Of a stretch of 5,172 nucleotides of DNA, positions 1 to 5,170 are shown one piece after another. The stretch is from an uncultured Lachnospiraceae bacterium (GTDB taxonomy: Bacteria; Bacillota_A; Clostridia; Lachnospirales; Lachnospiraceae), in the NCBI GenBank assembly GCA_946630765.1, contig CAMOZF010000153.1:1-5172 (forward strand), read 5' to 3'. Each line of letters starts with the position of its first letter. Within the stretch, counting starts at the first letter, position 1. A model generated the notes under the pieces. It was not told the origin of the DNA. It saw only the letters and a program-made list of their open reading frames with translations, and did no database searches. The position numbers and the translations under genes are program-made.

Positions 1-5
1 AATTA

Positions 6-40
6 CCCTCGGCTCGGGTGTATGGCTGCCGGGAGTGACA
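6..40. repeat. Short intergenic repeat, divergent copy A
   Basis: The core CCCTCGGCTCGGG lies at 6-18 and a TGACA end at 36-40, with a non-matching stretch containing GCCGGGAG between them. The core matches the one at 1366-1378 in 12 of 13 bases. The family resembles the small dispersed repeats that read TGTCATCC(C/T)GAGCG on the opposite strand and are common in intergenic DNA of many bacterial genomes; that family link comes from memory, not from a search. No coding signal is seen here. Confidence 0.5.
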
Positions 41-57
41 TGAAACTCGCCTGCGGG

Positions 58-109
58 ATTGCATTTTTTCGTCGGAGACGCGGGAAGTCTCCTCCGAAAG
101 AAACGCAAT
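58..109. repeat. Long imperfect hairpin (repeat-like stem-loop)
   Basis: Three stacked stems are visible. The outer ATTGC (58-62) pairs with GCAAT (105-109). The middle stem 64-71 pairs with 95-102 (eight pairs, one G-T). The inner GGAGAC (74-79) pairs with GTCTCC (87-92) around a seven-base loop. Small internal loops separate them, giving about 19 pairs in 52 bases. The T-run is on the 5' side of the plus-strand hairpin and the A-run on its 3' side; read on the minus strand the 3' arm is followed by A's. It is therefore not a standard intrinsic terminator on either strand. It sits between repeat copies A and B, so it may be part of one composite repeat element. Alternatively it may protect the 3' end of the leftward transcript from the gene at 147-1289. 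Confidence 0.6.
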
Positions 110-111
110 AA

Positions 112-130
112 CCCTCCGCTCAGGATGACA
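112..130. repeat. Short intergenic repeat, copy B
   Basis: CCCTCCGCTCAGGATGACA is the most canonical-looking copy in the window; on the minus strand it begins TGTCATCCTGAGCG. It ends 17 bases downstream of the stop codon of the leftward gene. Its core aligns with those at 6-18, 1366-1378 and 1392-1403, all in the same orientation. Confidence 0.6.
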
Positions 131-146
131 TATTTGCATAGTGTAA

Positions 147-1289
147 TCAGAATTCGCCTGCGGGGCTTGGCTCCGCGGGCTTTTTACGCGGCAGGAGGGA
201 GGTGCCGAAATCCCGGAGGTCGCGAAGGTATTCTTCGAGGAAGCTTTTCATGAAGCGGGAGATCTCGGGGCTGTTCTTGAATTCCTTCATCATGCCGAGG
301 AGTTTGGCGGGGCGCAGCTTCGTGATGTCGCCGACGGTTTCGGAGCCGTTGATGGTGAGAATTTCAAAAAGCTCGCTAATAAAGTGCTTTCTTGCTTCAT
401 CGTCCATTTCCGAAAGCACGGTTTCGAGCTTTTCGTCAAGAATCCGGCTGCTGTTTCGAAGGCCCGGCGCCCGGACAAAGGCTGTGCCGAGGAGCTCCCA
501 GGAAAAACAGGTGTGGGCGGCAAGGCCCGGAGCCGAGGTCTGAACATAGAAGGAAGAGCCGCGATTGTAGAAGAAGGATCCGACGATGGAGTATTCCGGC
601 CGGATCGACAGCAGCTTTTCCGCAATGGACTGGTAGGCTGCCGAGTGGATAAACGCCGCATGGAAGCCGGGGCCGTCCAGATTCACGATGGAGAGGATCC
701 GGGACTTTTCCTGATCGGGCAGCGAGGCAGCGGCATAGATGCCGATATTTCCGCCCTTACTGTGTCCGCAGACATGGAAATTTCCGGGATGCGCAAAGAA
801 GGTCCATTTCAGATATTCCGCGGCGCTGATCTGCGCAGGAATACTTTCCTGCATGGTCAGGTACAGATCTTCCTTCCAGCCGGCGAGGTTGTCGTCCGTC
901 CCGCGGAAAGCGGCAACATTTGTTCCGTCCGGCAGAATGATCGTGACAGCGGCAAACTGCTCCGAAGCGCCCTCAACGCCGACCGCGGACAGAACCTCGC
1001 GGTAGCCTGACAGCTTCAGCTGACTGTAGCGGGCGGAAGCGGCCATTTTCCTGAAAAGCTCCAGCTTCCGCTGCTGGTTGTTTCCTTCGGGAACGCTTCG
1101 CACCTCAGGATCATTGTACATATTGAGATAGGCCTGAAACAGGCTGATTGTCTGCTCGTCGGCGGGAACGATATTTTTCAGATCGATATAAGAGAAGGTC
1201 GCAAGCACTGCGAGATCCACCTCATTCAGCGGCGACTTCTCGAATGACAGATCGCCGCGCCAGTCGATATAGTCCAGAAGGTTGGCCAT
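147..1289 (-). CDS. Mbeg1-like / DUF2974 alpha/beta-hydrolase (lipase-like), 380 aa
   Basis: Probable cytoplasmic serine hydrolase of the Mbeg1-like (DUF2974) family, distantly related to class-3 lipases; its substrate is unknown. The protein starts MANLLDYIDWRGDLSF, the usual N-terminus of this family. An FRGTDD segment (residues 128-133) is followed by GWKEDLYLTM, and the nucleophile elbow GHSKGG (175-180) puts the nucleophile at Ser177. NLDGPGF (203-209) and His259 in AAHTCFSW are candidates for the rest of the triad. No signal peptide or clear membrane segment is seen. The tail after about residue 367 (RKKPAEPSPAGEF) is low-complexity and is encoded by a terminator hairpin on the other strand, so it is probably not part of the fold. 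ATG at 1289 is chosen because GGAGG lies five bases upstream and a promoter lies just beyond. The in-frame TTG at 1349 falls inside the -35 box. The gene is transcribed alone: a terminator separates it from the GH9 gene upstream, and no clear minus-strand terminator follows it. The family is seen; catalysis is inferred. Confidence 0.9.
   Translation of the reverse strand: MANLLDYIDWRGDLSFEKSPLNEVDLAVLATFSYIDLKNIVPADEQTISLFQAYLNMYNDPEVRSVPEGNNQQRKLELFRKMAASARYSQLKLSGYREVLSAVGVEGASEQFAAVTIILPDGTNVAAFRGTDDNLAGWKEDLYLTMQESIPAQISAAEYLKWTFFAHPGNFHVCGHSKGGNIGIYAAASLPDQEKSRILSIVNLDGPGFHAAFIHSAAYQSIAEKLLSIRPEYSIVGSFFYNRGSSFYVQTSAPGLAAHTCFSWELLGTAFVRAPGLRNSSRILDEKLETVLSEMDDEARKHFISELFEILTINGSETVGDITKLRPAKLLGMMKEFKNSPEISRFMKSFLEEYLRDLRDFGTSLLPRKKPAEPSPAGEF
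156..185 (+). terminator. Plus-strand intrinsic terminator inside the 3' end of the minus-strand gene
   Basis: Bases 156-166 pair with 170-180, giving 11 consecutive pairs (two of them G-T) closed by a three-base loop. TTTTT follows at once at 181-185. On the plus strand this is a textbook rho-independent terminator; on the minus strand no T-run follows the stem. It lies wholly within the last codons of the leftward gene, so it would stop rightward (antisense) transcription entering from a gene beyond the left edge. Whether such a convergent gene exists cannot be seen. Confidence 0.6.
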
Positions 1290-1294
1290 GATTT

Positions 1295-1299
1295 CCTCC
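1295..1299 (-). promoter_or_regulatory. Ribosome binding site that fixes the start of the DUF2974 gene
   Basis: On the minus strand GGAGG is followed by five bases (AAATC) and the ATG at 1289-1287. This is a near-ideal Shine-Dalgarno site and supports this ATG over the TTG 60 bases further upstream. Confidence 0.85.
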
Positions 1300-1320
1300 A
1301 GAAGGTACGGATTTGTGTGT

Positions 1321-1349
1321 ATTTTATCATAGTTGGGGGAGGATTTCAA
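1321..1349 (-). promoter_or_regulatory. Sigma-A type extended -10 promoter of the DUF2974 gene
   Basis: On the minus strand TTGAAA (1349-1344) and TAAAAT (1326-1321) are separated by exactly 17 bases. A TGn extension sits directly before the -10 box. Each hexamer differs from consensus by one base. The expected start of transcription is near 1314, giving a leader of about 25 bases. No obvious operator is seen, so expression may be housekeeping-like. Confidence 0.75.
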
Positions 1350-1365
1350 TCAGGAGGGATGGGAT

Positions 1366-1409
1366 CCCTCGACTCGGGCTTCGACCGCACGCCCTCGCTC
1401 GGGATGACA
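1366..1409. repeat. Short intergenic repeat, copy C (doubled core)
   Basis: Two cores occur in tandem: CCCTCGACTCGGG at 1366-1378 and CCCTCGCTCGGG at 1392-1403, 13 bases apart; the second runs directly into ATGACA (1404-1409). The orientation is the same as for the copies at 6-40 and 112-130, so the DUF2974 gene and its promoter are bracketed by members of one family. Together with copy D these repeats fill most of the 161-base gap between the two minus-strand genes. Confidence 0.55.
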
Positions 1410-1423
1410 GGGAGGGAATGGTA

Positions 1424-1438
1424 CGCTCACGATGACAG
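1424..1438. repeat. Short intergenic repeat, partial copy D
   Basis: CGCTCACGATGACAG repeats CGCTCGGGATGACAG (1396-1410) with two differences, 28 bases further on. It abuts the A-run that forms the T-tract of the minus-strand terminator, so the repeat insertion seems to end exactly at the GH9 transcript's terminator. Confidence 0.45.
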
Positions 1439-1475
1439 AAAAATCCCCTGTACGGCGGAAAAACCGTACAGGGGA
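1439..1475 (-). terminator. Intrinsic terminator of the GH9 gene
   Basis: CCCCTGTACGG (1445-1455) and CCGTACAGGGG (1464-1474) form a perfect 11-base-pair stem, extended by a T-A pair (1444/1475), around an eight-base loop. Read on the minus strand, the stem is followed by A and then TTTTT (1443-1439). It begins 35 bases after the GH9 stop codon. No T-run is present on the plus strand, so it acts leftward only and isolates the GH9 gene from the next gene downstream. Confidence 0.9.
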
Positions 1476-1510
1476 GGGATTCAGTTGGTGTATTAATTGG
1501 TTCAGCCCGC

Positions 1511-3994
1511 TCAGGCCTTCAGCAGGTTTTGGACTGCGAGGACAAGGAACATGTAGTTCAGGGAGCCGCCGCCCATGACGTATTCTGTCTGCTGCCAGAG
1601 GAAGGGAAACTCGAGGAGCTCCGGGAAGTCCGGACGGATCAGTGCGGTTCCCGAGACAACGCCGCCGGGGATATAGGACCAGTCGGCGCGGTTCATGCCG
1701 TAGGCAACGGTTACCGAACGGGTGCCGATGCCGGAGGCGAAGGAGGCGGTGTTGGAGCCCGGATGGCAGCCGAGAACAAAGTTCAGGGCATTCATCAGAA
1801 GCTCGGCGGGGAAGATCTCCGGATAATTCTTGTACAGGAAGTAGTAATTCACGGCAAGACCCTGAATTTCCCAGCCGGCGCCCCAGATCTTCGGACGGTA
1901 GGGGATGCCGTAAGGCGTTTCCATACTCATCTTGCGGATATGCTCCGAGAGGAGAAGGAGTGCGCTTCTGAAGTCTTCCCGGAAGGCCGGATCGTCGATC
2001 TTTTTCGCGACGCGCGCGATGAACCAGGCGGTTTCCTGCATATGTTCAAGGATCAGCTCCTTGTTCGCCAGAATGTCCTGAAGGTAGCACGGATCTTCTG
2101 TGGTCAGGTACAGCTCGACAGCGGCCTGAAGCTTCGCAAAGAGCGCGCGGCCTTCGGCTTTTGTCACGCGGTACAGAGATTCTGCAGTTTCGAGGCATTC
2201 CTTTTCAAGGGCCTCGCTGTAGCTTCGCATTGCCCGGGAGGAAGCAGCGAGATAAGCGGCAATTGTAAACTCGCGGAAGGGGTTGTCCTCCGTGAAGACG
2301 AAACGGTCGTCCTCGTCACCGACGATACCCTCGGTCATTGCCGCAGCGTCGCCAAGAAGCACGTACTGCCGCAGGCTGTTGCAGATGATGCCGCGGTAGA
2401 GTCTGCCGAATGCGCGGTAGGAGCCGAGAACCGTCAGAAGGCCGTGCTCGATCTGCTGCAGGACGTCGTTTTTTCCGTCGGGCTGGTGAATTTCGGTGAT
2501 CTGATGCACCTGATCGATCGTTGTCGCGTCATAGTCCACGCCGAATTCCTCGAAGCAAAGCGCAAGCTTGTAACATTCGCCGGCCTGCGACTCGACTCTG
2601 AGGTCGAAGTCGCCTGCATCATGCCAGCCGCCCTTATTAAGACCGGGCACGTGGTCGCCGGGGTTGTATTTACTGAGCGTGCTGTCGCCCTGTTTGTAGC
2701 CGTCGAAGAGGGTGTAGGAACGGGGCGCCATCCGGGCGTCGTCCATGTGGCAGCGCCCGTGCCAGACGCGGTATTTTTCGGAAACGCGCATGTGGCACAT
2801 CTGGACCGGCAGGAAATATTCGAGCACAGGCTGCCAGACGCCGCGGTCATAGACGTCTGCTGCAATGCGGAACACGGAAGAGCAGGCGTCGCCGTACTGG
2901 ATATAGTAGAGGCCTTCTTCCGAGACTTCCGAGAAATCCGCACACAGGTAGTTGTAGCGGAGGAAGCTGCCCCATCTGACGGTCGGAAGATCGCAGACCT
3001 TTTCCTTTCCGACAGCGGTGAGCTTCATCAGGACAGCGTCCGTCAGATTGTCGTCGCGGGCGTCAAGCTCGATGAAGGCGGTCTTTTTCTGCGAAGGATG
3101 GTAGCCGACCTGGGAGATCTGCACGACCGGCGAATAGATCCAGTCCTCGCAGACATTCGGGCGAATGTGCCAGACGATCGCGCCGTCGGTTTTCCCTTCC
3201 GGGACTTCAGATGAGAGCACAAACCAGCCGTTATTGTGGTTCATGCGTCCGTCATACAGTTTCAGATCTGCGGTTTCCGAACAGATGCTCATGCGCATCA
3301 GCGGGTCCTCCGGACAGCAGGTGAACTGCCGCCCGACGGCATAGGGCGCGGCGATCAGGTCGTCCGCGACGATCGGATTGTAGCCCTTGCCTTCGCCGGC
3401 GAGAGTTTTCCGGTCCGCGCCGTCACTGATTTCCGGAAGATGTCCGGTATGCGCGTAGTTACTGGACTGCTCGAGCACGGGGCCGTTGGGCTGTCTCGGG
3501 AAAATGCCGGACTTCTCGTCCATGATCCAGCTCTTTCCGAAAAGATATCCCGGGAAAAATTCCAGATTGAAGGAGAGCTTTCCGACGAATTCCGGTGGGA
3601 CCGGCGTGGAAAGATCGACCGTGACGGTCAGGCCGTCCGGCTCGCCCAGAACGGTCACATTGTAATCGAGCTCGCAGTCCGGGTAGATCATCGGGTTGAA
3701 GCCCCGAAGATGGCGGTCGATGTCCGGGTAGTGCATGGTGACCGTGATGCTGTTCTTTTCTTCATCGCTGACCCGGTCGGTTTTCTTCGGCACAGGCTGC
3801 CACTGGCCGGGCGTCTGCTCGAAACGGATGTCGCCGTTTGTTGCGATTCGTTTCCCGTGCATGATGATGGAGACGCCGGACTGGTGGCCTTCGGGATAGA
3901 AATCGTCAAATGCCATACAGTCGACGCCGAGGCTGCGGAAATATCCTGCCCCCTTTTTGAGCAGGAATCCCTTGCTGTTTTCAGTTTTGTCCAT
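1511..3994 (-). CDS. Intracellular glycoside hydrolase family 9 protein with CelD-type Ig-like domain, 827 aa
   Basis: Predicted inverting beta-glycosidase of family GH9 (endoglucanase, beta-glucosidase and exo-glucosaminidase family). Residues 1-290 form an N-terminal region, probably beta-rich, that I cannot assign. Residues about 291-377 are the Ig-like domain that precedes many GH9 catalytic domains (VQISQVGYHPSQKKTAFIEL to YYIQYGDACSSVFRI). The catalytic alpha/alpha barrel runs from about 395 to the end. GGWHDAGD (455-462) supplies the paired aspartates Asp459 and Asp462, the latter the expected base. Glu804 in WQQTEYVMGGG is the expected acid. The usual His-x-Arg of the GH9 signature is replaced: after SFASGIGTRS the chain reads YGMNRADWSYIPGG. 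The N-terminus (MDKTENSKGFLLKK) is not a signal peptide and there is no dockerin or carbohydrate-binding module, so it should act in the cytoplasm on imported oligosaccharides. AAAGG-type pairing lies about eight bases before the ATG. It has its own promoter and terminator (monocistronic). The family is secure; the substrate (cello-, xylogluco- or chito-oligosaccharides) is open. Confidence 0.9.
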   Translation of the reverse strand: MDKTENSKGFLLKKGAGYFRSLGVDCMAFDDFYPEGHQSGVSIIMHGKRIATNGDIRFEQTPGQWQPVPKKTDRVSDEEKNSITVTMHYPDIDRHLRGFNPMIYPDCELDYNVTVLGEPDGLTVTVDLSTPVPPEFVGKLSFNLEFFPGYLFGKSWIMDEKSGIFPRQPNGPVLEQSSNYAHTGHLPEISDGADRKTLAGEGKGYNPIVADDLIAAPYAVGRQFTCCPEDPLMRMSICSETADLKLYDGRMNHNNGWFVLSSEVPEGKTDGAIVWHIRPNVCEDWIYSPVVQISQVGYHPSQKKTAFIELDARDDNLTDAVLMKLTAVGKEKVCDLPTVRWGSFLRYNYLCADFSEVSEEGLYYIQYGDACSSVFRIAADVYDRGVWQPVLEYFLPVQMCHMRVSEKYRVWHGRCHMDDARMAPRSYTLFDGYKQGDSTLSKYNPGDHVPGLNKGGWHDAGDFDLRVESQAGECYKLALCFEEFGVDYDATTIDQVHQITEIHQPDGKNDVLQQIEHGLLTVLGSYRAFGRLYRGIICNSLRQYVLLGDAAAMTEGIVGDEDDRFVFTEDNPFREFTIAAYLAASSRAMRSYSEALEKECLETAESLYRVTKAEGRALFAKLQAAVELYLTTEDPCYLQDILANKELILEHMQETAWFIARVAKKIDDPAFREDFRSALLLLSEHIRKMSMETPYGIPYRPKIWGAGWEIQGLAVNYYFLYKNYPEIFPAELLMNALNFVLGCHPGSNTASFASGIGTRSVTVAYGMNRADWSYIPGGVVSGTALIRPDFPELLEFPFLWQQTEYVMGGGSLNYMFLVLAVQNLLKA

Positions 3995-4015
3995 AGTTTA
4001 CGCCTTTCTGATTGC

Positions 4016-4054
4016 GGAAAAAGCACTTTTCACGTGCATGCTTTTCCCTGAAAA
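4016..4054 (-). promoter_or_regulatory. Structured 5' leader of the GH9 transcript
   Basis: The predicted leader is about 65 bases long. AAAAGCA and TGCTTTT (4045-4039 and 4025-4019 on the minus strand) can pair as a seven-base-pair stem, extendable by two G-C pairs across a one-base bulge. It ends about seven bases before the Shine-Dalgarno site. A competing small hairpin, TTTTC-AGG-GAAAA (4054-4042), shares one arm. A third, GCAC/GTGC (4037-4023), is followed by TTTTT. These could be alternative folds, but all are short and A/T-rich, so function is unproven. Confidence 0.3.
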
Positions 4055-4055
4055 T

Positions 4056-4074
4056 TGTTATTGCCATCATAACA
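4056..4074. promoter_or_regulatory. Inverted repeat over the GH9 -10 box (candidate operator)
   Basis: TGTTAT (4056-4061) and ATAACA (4069-4074) form a perfect six-base inverted repeat with a seven-base spacer. It covers the -10 hexamer (4066-4071) and the predicted transcription start near 4059. A repressor bound here would block the promoter, as expected for a sugar-responsive gene. Arms of six bases can arise by chance in a region of this size, so position is the main argument. No regulator gene is in the window. Confidence 0.4.
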
Positions 4075-4094
4075 CAGGCGGAAGAAAAATACAA
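4066..4094 (-). promoter_or_regulatory. Sigma-A type promoter of the GH9 gene
   Basis: On the minus strand TTGTAT (4094-4089) and TATGAT (4071-4066) are separated by 17 bases. The -10 box matches five of six consensus bases; the -35 box keeps only the TTG. A weak -35 fits a regulated promoter. I found no convincing CcpA-type cre site. Confidence 0.6.
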
Positions 4095-4109
4095 CGCCTG
4101 AAAAATGTC

Positions 4110-4138
4110 TTGAAAAAAGCCCGTCTTCCATGTATCAT
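4110..4138 (+). promoter_or_regulatory. Sigma-A type promoter of the PAP2 phosphatase gene
   Basis: TTGAAA (4110-4115) and TATCAT (4133-4138) are separated by 17 bases and each is one base from consensus. The expected start is near 4145, giving a leader of about 44 bases. The -35 box lies 15 bases from the -35 box of the divergent GH9 promoter, so the two promoters stand back to back without overlapping. Confidence 0.65.
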
Positions 4139-4146
4139 AAGGAAGA
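4124..4146. promoter_or_regulatory. Inverted repeat around the PAP2 -10 box
   Basis: TCTTCC (4124-4129) and GGAAGA (4141-4146) form perfect six-base arms with an 11-base spacer that contains the whole -10 hexamer. It could be a regulator site, but arms of this length are near the chance level for the region. Confidence 0.25.
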
Positions 4147-4188
4147 AAACATAAAAACCTTCATCTGGACTTTTTATCGGAGGGAAAT

Positions 4189-5130
4189 ATGAGCCTGGGA
4201 AACAGCTTTTACTTTAACTGGGAACCTGCGCTGATGACATTGATTCAGCAAGGCCTCGGAGATACCGCTGTCAGTATCATGTCGGTCATTACGATGCTCG
4301 GAGAAGAGTATGTCATGGTGGCGATCTTTGCCTTTGTCTATTTCTGCTGGGACAAGAAGGCAGGGGTTTTCATCGGAACAAACCTGATGGTCAATCTGAC
4401 GCTGAATCCGATGATCAAGAATATCTTCCTGAGACGGCGGCCCTACATGGACCACGAATCGGTTAAGTGTCTGAAGCCGGTCGACAACAAGGCCGACATC
4501 TACGATATCAGCGCGCAGGGCTACAGCTTCCCGAGCGGACATTCGAATAATTCCGTGACCTTCTACGGGTCGATTGCCGCAGCGCTGAAAAAACGCTGGA
4601 TGATCATCGCGGCAGTCCTTCTTGCACTTCTGATCGGCTTTTCGCGGGTCGCGGTCGGCGTGCACTATCCGACTGATGTGCTTGCAGGCTGGGCCGTCGG
4701 CATCGCGATCATTCTCGTGATGTCCTTCTTGCAGGAGAAGATTCAGAAAAAATGGATCCTGTACCTCGCACTTCTCGTGCTTGCCGCACCCGGCTGGTTT
4801 TACTGCCGCAGCAACGACTACTTCAACGGCTTCGGCATGATGACGGGCTTTTTCGCGGGCGTGCTTTTTGAAGAGAAGTACGTACAGTTCCGGGAAACCA
4901 GGACCTGGTACCGGATGGTTCTTCGCGTGGTGCTCGGCGGCGCGATTTTCCTCGGGCTGAACACGCTTCTGAAGCTTCCGTTCCCGAAAAGCCTGCTGGA
5001 ATCCGCGACGATGCCGCAGTACATCATCCGCTGCTGCCGCTATGCGATCGTCGTCTTCGTGATGACCGGCGTTTATCCGCTTCTGTTCCGGATCCTGGAC
5101 CGGCGGGAAGAGAAGAAGAAACAACACTGA
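4189..5130 (+). CDS. PAP2-family integral membrane phosphatase, 313 aa
   Basis: Member of the type 2 phosphatidic acid phosphatase superfamily, which removes phosphate from lipid phosphates or polyprenyl pyrophosphates through a phospho-histidine intermediate. All three signature motifs are intact. The first is K-x6-RP, with Lys77, Arg84 and Pro85. The second is PSGH at 115-118, with His118. The third is SR-x5-H-x3-D, with Ser152, Arg153, His159 and Asp163. Hydrophobic segments suggest about eight membrane spans, near 39-54, 58-75, 136-151, 164-181, 189-205, 213-228, 244-262 and 282-302. The C-terminus is charged (DRREEKKKQH). At 313 residues it is longer than minimal bacterial PAP2 enzymes because three to four extra spans follow the third motif. 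GGAGG at 4179-4183 lies five bases before the ATG, which makes the start firm. The gene is divergent from the GH9 gene and has its own promoter. Undecaprenyl-pyrophosphate, phosphatidylglycerophosphate or another lipid phosphate is possible; sequence alone cannot decide. Confidence 0.92.
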   Translation: MSLGNSFYFNWEPALMTLIQQGLGDTAVSIMSVITMLGEEYVMVAIFAFVYFCWDKKAGVFIGTNLMVNLTLNPMIKNIFLRRRPYMDHESVKCLKPVDNKADIYDISAQGYSFPSGHSNNSVTFYGSIAAALKKRWMIIAAVLLALLIGFSRVAVGVHYPTDVLAGWAVGIAIILVMSFLQEKIQKKWILYLALLVLAAPGWFYCRSNDYFNGFGMMTGFFAGVLFEEKYVQFRETRTWYRMVLRVVLGGAIFLGLNTLLKLPFPKSLLESATMPQYIIRCCRYAIVVFVMTGVYPLLFRILDRREEKKKQH

Positions 5131-5133
5131 AGA

Positions 5134-5170
5134 AACGCCGGAAACCGTGCTTTTACGGCGCATAAGCGTT
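5134..5170. repeat. Nested short inverted repeats after the PAP2 gene
   Basis: Several pairings compete. AACGC (5134-5138) can pair with GCGTT (5166-5170), CGCCG (5136-5140) with CGGCG (5156-5160), and CCGT (5145-5148) with ACGG (5155-5158). On the plus strand no T-run follows within the window. On the minus strand the CGCCG/CGGCG stem is followed by TTTCTT, so it could be a weak terminator for a convergent gene beyond the right edge. The window end prevents a firm call. Confidence 0.3.

Noticed and set aside
59..253. 64-codon plus-strand frame across the left repeat region
   Set aside because: It begins with a non-ATG codon, runs through a hairpin and repeats into the antisense of a real gene, and is crossed by a plus-strand terminator.
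384..1010. 208-codon open frame on the plus strand within the hydrolase gene
   Set aside because: It is a shadow of the DUF2974 coding sequence, with no start signals and no domain.
1359..1496. 45-codon plus-strand frame starting ATGGGATCCC with AGGAGGG before it
   Set aside because: The purine run abuts the ATG with no spacer. The frame consists of the repeat copies and the GH9 terminator stem, a common source of spurious small ORFs.
1529..3214. 561-codon open frame on the plus strand antisense to the GH9 gene
   Set aside because: It is a shadow of a GC-rich gene: the opposite strand carries clear GH9 motifs, while this translation has no recognisable domain, ribosome binding site or promoter.
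4016..4094. Possible catabolite-repression (cre) site in the GH9 promoter or leader
   Set aside because: No stretch fits the cre consensus acceptably; the only symmetrical element is the TGTTAT/ATAACA repeat.
4174..5163. 329-codon open frame on the minus strand opposite the PAP2 gene
   Set aside because: The translation is rich in His, Arg and Asp without recognisable motifs. The plus strand has complete PAP2 motifs, membrane segments, a promoter and a Shine-Dalgarno site.
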